Origin: JBGSPQ01 sp041738505
GTDB lineage: Bacteria; Patescibacteriota; Gracilibacteria; UBA1369
Length of the DNA: 9,671 nt
Direction of reading: 5' to 3'
Assembly (NCBI GenBank): GCA_041738505.1
Contig: JBGSPQ010000019.1
Location: 1-9,671, forward strand
Position numbers and translations under genes: made by a program. The notes beneath the pieces were generated by a model. That model saw only the letters and a program-made list of their open reading frames with translations. It was not told where the DNA came from and ran no database searches. Numbering within the stretch: the first letter of the stretch is position 1; each line of letters opens with the position of its first letter. Below, piece after piece: positions 1-5,456 of the stretch.

Positions 1-355
<355 letters not shown>

Positions 356-454
356 TGTCTTATTGACTAGCTATGAGTGCAAACTCAACGCGCGATAAGA
401 AAGTAATTGCGTTTATTTGAAAATTAATTTACAGTACAGTGCGTTAAAAGGCAC
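356..454 (+). other. 23S-5S internal transcribed spacer
   Basis: This is a spacer of about 100 nt with no tRNA and no open frame of note. It contains a small hairpin, TGAGT-GCAA-ACTCA (374-387), with a GNRA-type tetraloop, a plausible RNase or structural landmark in the precursor RNA. Near its end, ACAGTGC (436-442) is complementary to GCACTGT (451-457) at the 5' edge of 5S rRNA. It is also identical to the 3' partner of that strand after 5S (573-579). Confidence 0.7.
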
Positions 455-576
455 TGTCTTGGTGGTTATAGAGAGTGGGGTACACCTGTTCCCATCCCGA
501 ACACAGAAGTTAAGCCGCTCATCGCCGATGATACTGGTTTTATCAATTCCGGTAAAGTAGGGCGCCGCCAAGACAG
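455..576 (+). rRNA. rrf: 5S ribosomal RNA
   Basis: This is a complete 5S rRNA gene. It is recognised by the conserved CCCATCCCGAACACAGAAG block (about 491-509), the following TTAAGCCG, the loop E and helix IV region around GATGATACTGG, and the AAAGTAGGGCGCCGCC block near the 3' end. Helix I pairs the strand ending TTGGTGG with CCGCCAAG. The helix continues beyond the usual mature ends to about 15 bp (451-465 with 565-579, one G-T pair). End positions are estimated to within a few bases. It is the last gene of the rRNA operon in this window. Confidence 0.95.
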
Positions 577-584
577 TGCTTTTT
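565..584 (+). terminator. Probable rRNA operon terminator using the 5S closing helix
   Basis: The 3' strand of the extended 5S terminal helix (CCAAGACAGTGC, 568-579) pairs perfectly over 12 bp with GCACTGTCTTGG (451-462) and is followed at once by five T (580-584). No other hairpin plus T-run lies between 5S and the converging gene that ends at 597. The closing helix may therefore serve both for 5S maturation and for intrinsic termination. The very large loop (the whole 5S) makes it atypical, so the termination role is inferred. Confidence 0.45.
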
Positions 585-596
585 ATGTGGGAAAAT

Positions 597-1334
597 TTAT
601 GCCGTGACTTCCTCGTCGGAGGAGAGATTTGTCGCTATGGCGTCTTTTCCCTTTTGATAACGGGAAATCATTGGGTTGTAGGAGTTGTAGTAAAGTTCCA
701 CAAGATCTTTGGTGGTTAATTCCTCTACCTGCAGGCCGCAGTTTTCCAGCCCGACTCTAACGGTGCTCATCCTTTGATTAAGGTTTTTTTTGAGCTGTGC
801 GAATTCGTCGTGCCGGCGTTTTATTTGAATGTAGCTGTCGGCCGGGCTCATATTTTGGAAGAATTTTTGAAATATATTCAATTTTACCGCGCGGAACGGG
901 TCATACGGGACTACCACATAGAATTCTTTTTCCATGATATCCGCGTATTCAACCAGTCTGGCAATATATTCGGTGTATTCAACGGTTTGTCTTTGAAGAA
1001 GGGTGTTTTGCTGGTTTTCCCCAAGCTTGCGAAGGTTGTCCAGATATTCGTCAATATCCAGTTTTTTTGAACGTACAAGGATTTGAATTGGAAAATCCAA
1101 TGTGTTTAAAAATCCCTGATATGAATAAATAATGGCATTTTGCTCCTCTTCGGATTTTAAATTGAAATTGATTGAGGATACTTTGAGTACCGCTCTGACA
1201 CCTCCGTTTTTTAGAATTACAGTGTCGTCTCTTATTTCAGCGATTCTTAACAGAGTTTGCGTGCTGGATAGCGGGGCTGCCTTGCTTTTTGACTGTTTAA
1301 CGCTGTCCTGGGTTTTTGGCTGGGTATCTGGCAT
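597..1334 (-). CDS. TraC-like domain protein, probable type IV secretion component
   Basis: The 245-residue soluble protein resembles the TraC-like domain proteins found beside PrgI in CPR genomes, which correspond to the N-terminal, non-ATPase domain of VirB4/TraC. After a polar tail (residues 1-25) comes a beta-rich block, about 28-92, with GGVRAVLKVSS and FPIQILVRSK, then a charged helix (95-135). A strand EKEFYVVVPYD follows (135-145), and the end carries LTTKDLVELYYNSYNP (206-221), typical of the family. There is no Walker A motif and no membrane segment. The ATG lies 5 bp after the prgI-like stop, so the two are co-transcribed. No Shine-Dalgarno sequence precedes the start. The stop is about 20 bp from the 5S gene, on the opposite strand, and no VirB4 ATPase follows. 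It probably acts at the inner membrane with a VirB4 encoded elsewhere. The family call comes from motif memory, not a search. Confidence 0.75.
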   Translation of the reverse strand: MPDTQPKTQDSVKQSKSKAAPLSSTQTLLRIAEIRDDTVILKNGGVRAVLKVSSINFNLKSEEEQNAIIYSYQGFLNTLDFPIQILVRSKKLDIDEYLDNLRKLGENQQNTLLQRQTVEYTEYIARLVEYADIMEKEFYVVVPYDPFRAVKLNIFQKFFQNMSPADSYIQIKRRHDEFAQLKKNLNQRMSTVRVGLENCGLQVEELTTKDLVELYYNSYNPMISRYQKGKDAIATNLSSDEEVTA

Positions 1335-1339
1335 TTTAA

Positions 1340-1777
1340 CTATTTGGTAATTGGGTCTTTTTGTGAATCCAGGAATTTTTGGAGATTTTTGAGTTTTTCC
1401 TGCTTGTCCAGAACATCTTCTTCCCGTTTTTCTCTTTTCTTTTTGCTCTGGTCCGATTCTAGCTGTAGGGGAATGATTACCTCTCCGCTGGATTTAACCC
1501 AGACTCTTTTTTTTGGAAGCAGGGAGTATTCAATAAATAGCAGTATGTACTTGGTAAAACTCAGATCAAGCGGCCTTATAAAGGCAAAAGCAAGGGTGAT
1601 TAAAGTGATGATGGCGACCGGTGGGAGCCAGGTGATCCATAAATAGACTTTCCCGAGTGAAACATATATCCCGTAGGCTATGGTAAAGCCGATTGCGCAA
1701 ATGATAAGCTGCTTCAGTGTGAGCGGTCCTATGATGGTATCTTCTCTTTGTACATTTTGGGGGACCTTGAATTGCAT
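1340..1777 (-). CDS. PrgI family protein (VirB3-like T4SS inner-membrane subunit)
   Basis: The 145-residue protein has the hallmark PrgI start, FKVPQNVQREDTIIGPLTLKQ-like (residues 3-23), followed by two membrane segments at about 22-41 and 45-67. A short polar segment, RPLDLSFTKY, and a second hydrophobic patch (about 77-87) come next. The C-terminal tail is highly charged and probably helical (about 108-140, rich in K and E). PrgI proteins are VirB3-like inner-membrane parts of Gram-positive-type conjugation and secretion machines and normally partner VirB4 ATPases. The gene is first in a two-gene unit with the TraC-like protein and has a well-formed promoter upstream. There is no Shine-Dalgarno sequence; the ATG is supported because the conserved N-terminus begins there. 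Role in conjugation versus DNA uptake or protein secretion cannot be decided from this pair. Confidence 0.85.
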   Translation of the reverse strand: MQFKVPQNVQREDTIIGPLTLKQLIICAIGFTIAYGIYVSLGKVYLWITWLPPVAIITLITLAFAFIRPLDLSFTKYILLFIEYSLLPKKRVWVKSSGEVIIPLQLESDQSKKKREKREEDVLDKQEKLKNLQKFLDSQKDPITK

Positions 1778-1786
1778 TGTCTGTTT

Positions 1787-1801
1787 TGTGATTTAATCTC
1801 A
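1787..1801. promoter_or_regulatory. Near-palindrome over the prgI-like transcription start
   Basis: The 15-nt sequence TGTGATTTAATCTCA is a dyad with one mismatched pair, centred on 1794. It lies just downstream of the -10 element and covers the predicted start of transcription, where a repressor would be effective. Its 9-nt core GATTTAATC occurs again, on the other strand, in the palindrome upstream of the cyclo-ligase gene. In AT-rich DNA this could be chance. Confidence 0.3.
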
Positions 1802-1803
1802 AA

Positions 1804-1832
1804 ATTATAGCAGGAATTGCCTTAAACTTCAA
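1804..1832 (-). promoter_or_regulatory. Promoter of the prgI-like/TraC-like unit
   Basis: On the minus strand there is a -35 TTGAAG (1832-1827), a 17-bp spacer, and a perfect -10 TATAAT (1809-1804) preceded by TGC, which makes an extended -10. The predicted start of transcription is near 1797, giving a leader of about 20 nt before the ATG at 1777. The leader has no Shine-Dalgarno sequence. Confidence 0.75.
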
Positions 1833-1843
1833 TATTTGATACT

Positions 1844-1873
1844 TTGAATCGGACTGTTTTTTAAATGTAAAAT
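1844..1873 (+). promoter_or_regulatory. Probable lepA promoter
   Basis: A -35 TTGAAT (1844-1849), an 18-bp spacer and a -10 TAAAAT (1868-1873) precede lepA. The -10 ends only 4 nt before the ATG at 1878, so transcription would start at or next to the start codon and the message would be leaderless. An alternative -35 TTGATA (1836-1841) has only poor -10 partners (for example TTTAAA at 1860-1865). Confidence 0.5.
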
Positions 1874-1877
1874 TGGA

Positions 1878-3689
1878 ATGAATATCCGAAACATAAGAAA
1901 TTTTTGTATTATAGCGCATATAGACCATGGCAAGTCCACTTTGGCGGACAGGTTTTTGGAGGTTACCGGTACCATTTCCAAAAGGGAAATGAAGCGCGGT
2001 CAGATGCTTGATACAATGGAGTTGGAACAGGAAAGGGGAATTACCATCAAACTTCAGCCGGTGAGAATGGATTATGTATATAATGATGAAAAATACATTC
2101 TTAATTTGATTGATACGCCCGGTCATGTGGATTTTACCTATGAGGTTTCCAGGAGTCTGGCGGCGTGTGAAGGGGCTATTTTGGTGGTGGACGCGGCGCA
2201 GGGGATTGAGGCTCAGACGCTTGCCAACTGTTATATGGCAATGGAGCATAATCTGACTTTTATTCCGGTTTTAAACAAGATTGATCTGCCTTCGGCGGAT
2301 GTGGAGCAGAGAGCCAGGGAAATTGAAAATACTCTTGGGATACCCAAAGAGGATATTATTGCAATTTCGGCCAAGGAAGGGACGAATGTGGAGGAAGTGC
2401 TGGCGGCTGTTGTGAATAAGATTCCTCCTCCGAAAGAATCTTCCGAAGAAGATGAGACCAAAGCGCTAATTTTTGATTCGGTTTATGATTCCTACAGAGG
2501 GGTTGTTTCATATATAAGGGTTATGACGGGTCATATCAGGAAAGGGGATAAAATTTATTTACTTCATAACAGAAATGAACTGGAGGCGGTTGAAGTTGGT
2601 TACTTTAAGCCCCAATATAAGCCTGCGGAGGTTTTGTATGCTGGCGAGGTTGGATATGTGGTTTCGGGGTTGAAAAACGTGGCGGATGCCAGGGTGGGGG
2701 ATACTGTTTGGAAGCCGGGGAAGAACTCTGTCAGTGCCGCTCAGGCTGTGCCGCTTGATGGTTATAAAGAGGTGAAACCTTTTGTGTTTGCCAGTATTTT
2801 TTGTGTGGAGGGGGATGATTTTCCAATTTTGCGCGATGCGTTGCAGAAATTGCAATTGAGTGATTCGGCTTTGTCGTTTGAACCCGAGCAGTCGGGGGCG
2901 CTCGGACACGGTTTTAGGTGCGGGTTTTTGGGCCTTTTGCATTTGGATATCGTACAGGAACGGCTGGAAAGGGAATATGATTTGGATTTGATCGTTACTG
3001 CGCCTTCCGTTTCTTATATTGCCATTAAAAAGGGTGGAGAGGAGATATTTTTGTCCAATCCTTCGGATTTGCCGGATTTGGCTTCGGTTTTGGAAATTCG
3101 GGAGCCGTGGGTAAAGGTGGAGGTGGTTACACCAAAGGAGTATGTCGGAAACATTATGCAGATGTCTCTTGAAAAGAGGGGCCTTAACAAGACCATGCAA
3201 TACATGGATCAGAACAGGGTGATTTTGATTTTTGAGATGCCTTTGGCGGCGATTGTCACCGATTATTATGATATGTTGAAGAGTATAAGTTCGGGATATG
3301 CCTCTATGAACTATGAATATTTGGAATACAGAGCCGGAAAACTGGTGAAACTTGATATTCTGGTTGCCGGCCAGAAAATTGACGCGCTTTCTTCTATTAT
3401 CCACAAGGATCAGGCTTTTTTTATGGGTTCGGAACTGGTTAAACGATTGAAAGGCCTTATTCCGCGTGCGCAGTTTGAAATTTCATTGCAGGCGGCCATA
3501 GGTTCCAAGGTGATTGCCCGTGAGTCGTTAAGTGCTTTACGAAAGGATGTTACCGCAAAACTTTACGGTGGTGATAGAAGTCGCAAGGATAAGCTTCTGC
3601 AAAAACAGAAAGCGGGTAAAAAACGCATGAAAAAGGTGGGTAAAATTGATCTGCCTCAGGAGGCTTTCATGGCGGTTTTAAAAAAATGA
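1878..3689 (+). CDS. lepA: Elongation factor 4 (LepA), ribosome-associated GTPase
   Basis: The complete 603-residue protein has the usual LepA length. The GTPase domain shows G1 AHIDHGKST (13-21), the switch I motif RGITIK (53-58), G3 DTPGH (79-83), G4 NKID (133-136) and G5 SAK (164-166). The beta-barrel domain follows from about 190. The LepA-type EF-G-like region includes GALGHGFRCGFLGLLH, and the diagnostic C-terminal domain ends RSRKDKLLQKQKAGKKRMK and then DLPQEAFMAVLKK. LepA binds the ribosome in the cytoplasm, hydrolyses GTP, and affects translocation intermediates and 30S assembly or initiation. The ATG is chosen because the family N-terminus (IRNFxIIAHIDHGKST) starts there. The gene has its own promoter, divergent from the T4SS pair, and is monocistronic by position. 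It ends with TGA. No Shine-Dalgarno sequence is present. Confidence 0.98.
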   Translation: MNIRNIRNFCIIAHIDHGKSTLADRFLEVTGTISKREMKRGQMLDTMELEQERGITIKLQPVRMDYVYNDEKYILNLIDTPGHVDFTYEVSRSLAACEGAILVVDAAQGIEAQTLANCYMAMEHNLTFIPVLNKIDLPSADVEQRAREIENTLGIPKEDIIAISAKEGTNVEEVLAAVVNKIPPPKESSEEDETKALIFDSVYDSYRGVVSYIRVMTGHIRKGDKIYLLHNRNELEAVEVGYFKPQYKPAEVLYAGEVGYVVSGLKNVADARVGDTVWKPGKNSVSAAQAVPLDGYKEVKPFVFASIFCVEGDDFPILRDALQKLQLSDSALSFEPEQSGALGHGFRCGFLGLLHLDIVQERLEREYDLDLIVTAPSVSYIAIKKGGEEIFLSNPSDLPDLASVLEIREPWVKVEVVTPKEYVGNIMQMSLEKRGLNKTMQYMDQNRVILIFEMPLAAIVTDYYDMLKSISSGYASMNYEYLEYRAGKLVKLDILVAGQKIDALSSIIHKDQAFFMGSELVKRLKGLIPRAQFEISLQAAIGSKVIARESLSALRKDVTAKLYGGDRSRKDKLLQKQKAGKKRMKKVGKIDLPQEAFMAVLKK

Positions 3690-3706
3690 CCTTAAAGGTT
3701 GATTTG
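3690..3706. repeat. Palindromic repeat element, copy 1
   Basis: CCTTAAAGGTTGATTTG lies directly after the lepA stop and matches copy 2 at 3775-3791 at 15 of 17 positions. It includes most of a dyad, ACCTT-A-AAGGT (3689-3699). Relative to copy 2, the two differing bases pair with each other across the dyad (T-A here, C-G there), so symmetry is kept. Confidence 0.55.
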
Positions 3707-3754
3707 AGAATAAGGGATGGCTTATTGATGCTGTTTTGGGATTGCTTTTGGCTT

Positions 3755-3771
3755 ATTTGAGCTATTCAAAT
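3755..3771. promoter_or_regulatory. Inverted repeat in the lepA/SBP intergenic region
   Basis: ATTTGA (3755-3760) and TCAAAT (3766-3771) form a perfect 6-bp inverted repeat around GCTAT. It abuts the stronger dyad at 3773-3785 and sits upstream of the promoter. It could be a second regulator site or a small hairpin. There is no T-run after it, so it is not an obvious terminator. Confidence 0.3.
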
Positions 3772-3772
3772 T

Positions 3773-3791
3773 AACCTCAGAGGTTGATTTG
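3773..3791. promoter_or_regulatory. Palindromic element copy 2, candidate operator
   Basis: AACCTC-A-GAGGTT (3773-3785) is a perfect 13-nt palindrome, followed by GATTTG that completes the 17-nt repeat shared with 3690-3706. It ends just before the -35 TTAACA (3793-3798). A wider inverted repeat, TTAACC (3771-3776) to GGTTAA (3791-3796), brackets it and overlaps the -35. This position suits a dimeric regulator controlling the solute-binding protein/phosphatase operon. Confidence 0.5.
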
Positions 3792-3792
3792 G

Positions 3793-3821
3793 TTAACAAA
3801 CGGGCAATTTTGTGCTAATAT
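3793..3821 (+). promoter_or_regulatory. Promoter of the solute-binding protein/phosphatase operon
   Basis: The -35 TTAACA (3793-3798) matches TTGACA at five of six positions. A 17-bp spacer follows, then -10 TAATAT (3816-3821) preceded by TGC, an extended -10. Transcription would begin near 3828, only about 6 nt before the TTG start codon at 3834, so the mRNA would be almost leaderless. Confidence 0.65.
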
Positions 3822-3833
3822 ATAGCGATATAT

Positions 3834-5450
3834 TTGAAACAAAAAACGGCTTTGGAGAATAAAATAAAAAAAATAGGGAGTGTGCTGATGCTGGTGTCGG
3901 TCATACTGGTGACGGCCGCGCTTGGTGTGTATTTATTTTTTGGTGAAAGTCTGCTGTACCGTTTTGGCTATCAAGATCCGACGGCACTGCGAAATGTTGC
4001 GCGGCCCGATACGGAAATTCTTACCATAGGGTATGCCTATGCCCCCAATGATTATGATCCGGTTTTGTTTGATCCGGTTTCGCGTAGCAGGATGACCGAT
4101 GTTTATGAATCGCTTGTCAGGACCGATGAGAATTTGAATATCAAACCGGCTTTGGCTTCCACATGGGGATTGATTGATCCTTATACCTGGGAGTTTGTGA
4201 TTAGAAAGAATGTCAAATTCCATGATGGAACAACGTTGACCGTGAATGATGTGGTTTACAGTCTTAATCGAGCCATGAAGGATCAAAAGTCACAACTTAA
4301 ATCACTTCTTAGTACCATAAGCGCGATTGAGACCTCCGATGAAATGACAATTAGAATAAAAACTTCCGTCCCCGATCCTCTGCTTCTTTCCAAAATGGCG
4401 GCTGTTTATATCTCTCAGGACGGTTATGCCAATTTTAACGAGCCTGTGGGTACCGGGCCTTACAAAGTGATGGGGCTTACTACGGATGAGATGTTCATGG
4501 AGAGATTTGGGGATTATTGGGGTGAAACCCCTGCTTTTAAAAGTGTTATTGTTAAAATGATTGCCGACAGGGAGGAAAGAATTCAGGCGCTGGAAAGCGG
4601 GGAGGTTAATTTTTTGGCAAATCTGCCTCCAAATTATGCGTGTTCCTTTTTTGAAGAATTTAAAGATATCAGCGGATGCAAATCTTTAAAGAATAAGAAT
4701 ATAGTTGTGAAAGCCACTCCGGGTTTGGAGGTGAGCTTTATTGCTTTTAATTTCAATAATGAACTGTTAAAGGAAAAGAAATATAGGGTGGCGATAAAAA
4801 AAGCGCTTGATCCGGAAGTTTTTAAAAAAATAGCCTTTGGTTTTGCAATTCCGGCGCGACAGTTTGTTTCAAGTGGAGTTTTTGGTTTTAATCCGGATAT
4901 TATGGGAGAGGTTTATGATATTGATGAAGCTAAGAAGCTCGTTGACGAAGTTGTCGGCGAATCTTTCTCCAGAATTGCCGTCACGTTTGATTATCCCGAT
5001 TCGTTGCCTCCAGTGGGGCTATATGTTCAGGGGCAGCTTCGTGATTTGGGAATTGATGTTGATCTTAATCCGCTTTCCGATGCCGAACTTGCAAAGAAAA
5101 TAATGGCCGGCGATTCCGATATGTATTATATGGGTTGGAGATCGGAGCTTGGTGACGCCAGCGATTTTCTGCTTGCCGGAGTTCATTCGGTTGATGCGAA
5201 TTCGGGTTATGGATCATTTAACGGCATGAATTATAATAATTTGAATGTTGATGAACTTATTGGCGAGTCCCAGAAAAATCTGGATACACAGGCCAGGTTG
5301 GAACAGCTTCAGGAGGCTATGAGGATTATTACGGAAGATGATGTCGTAGGTGTTCCGCTATTTGAATCCGAAGTTTTGTATGCTTATACCGATGACTTAA
5401 ATTTTAAATCTAGGGTTGATGGTTATGTTTACGCGTCAAATATAAAATAA
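3834..5450 (+). CDS. Membrane-anchored family 5 solute-binding protein (peptide type)
   Basis: The 538-residue protein belongs to the OppA/DppA-like family 5 of extracytoplasmic binding proteins. A lysine-rich N-terminus (KQKTALENKIKKIG) precedes one membrane segment (about 16-37). No cysteine lipobox follows, so the protein is probably held by an uncleaved anchor with the binding domain outside. Family signatures include YAYAPNDYDPVLFDP (68-82), VYESLVRTDENLNIKPALA (90-108), the segment TWEFVIRKNVKFHDGTTLT (118-136) with NDVVYSLNRAM, and GTGPYKV. The TTG start is favoured because an in-frame TAA lies at 3816-3818. The next usable start, an ATG at 3888, would remove the positive N-terminus needed for orientation. 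There is no Shine-Dalgarno sequence. It is first in an operon with a sensor phosphatase 6 bp downstream and no permease or ATPase genes nearby, which points toward sensing. The ligand is unknown. Confidence 0.88.
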   Translation: MKQKTALENKIKKIGSVLMLVSVILVTAALGVYLFFGESLLYRFGYQDPTALRNVARPDTEILTIGYAYAPNDYDPVLFDPVSRSRMTDVYESLVRTDENLNIKPALASTWGLIDPYTWEFVIRKNVKFHDGTTLTVNDVVYSLNRAMKDQKSQLKSLLSTISAIETSDEMTIRIKTSVPDPLLLSKMAAVYISQDGYANFNEPVGTGPYKVMGLTTDEMFMERFGDYWGETPAFKSVIVKMIADREERIQALESGEVNFLANLPPNYACSFFEEFKDISGCKSLKNKNIVVKATPGLEVSFIAFNFNNELLKEKKYRVAIKKALDPEVFKKIAFGFAIPARQFVSSGVFGFNPDIMGEVYDIDEAKKLVDEVVGESFSRIAVTFDYPDSLPPVGLYVQGQLRDLGIDVDLNPLSDAELAKKIMAGDSDMYYMGWRSELGDASDFLLAGVHSVDANSGYGSFNGMNYNNLNVDELIGESQKNLDTQARLEQLQEAMRIITEDDVVGVPLFESEVLYAYTDDLNFKSRVDGYVYASNIK

Positions 5451-5456
5451 AAATTA

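Noticed and set aside
1566..2249. Minus-strand open frame spanning the prgI-like/lepA divergent region
   Set aside because: It overlaps both the prgI-like gene and the 5' half of lepA out of frame and would run through two promoters; no recognisable domain.
2559..3404. Long open frame on the minus strand inside lepA
   Set aside because: It lies entirely antisense to strongly conserved lepA coding sequence, and its protein is Ile/Arg/Asn/His-rich with no family pattern.
3687..3689. Recoded UGA (glycine) as in Gracilibacteria or Absconditabacteria
   Set aside because: TGA ends lepA exactly at the family C-terminus, and no complete gene here contains an in-frame TGA.
3709..3726. AATAAG-GGATGG-CTTATT hairpin after lepA as a terminator
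   Set aside because: The stem is only 6 bp and AT-rich, and no T-run follows immediately (GATGC comes first). A clear lepA terminator is not seen.
3834..3950. Lipoprotein signal peptide on the solute-binding protein
   Set aside because: No cysteine follows the hydrophobic segment, so there is no lipobox; an uncleaved anchor fits better.
3888..5450. ATG at 3888 as start of the solute-binding protein
   Set aside because: It would remove the lysine-rich N-terminal segment before the membrane helix, and the promoter position fits the TTG at 3834 better.
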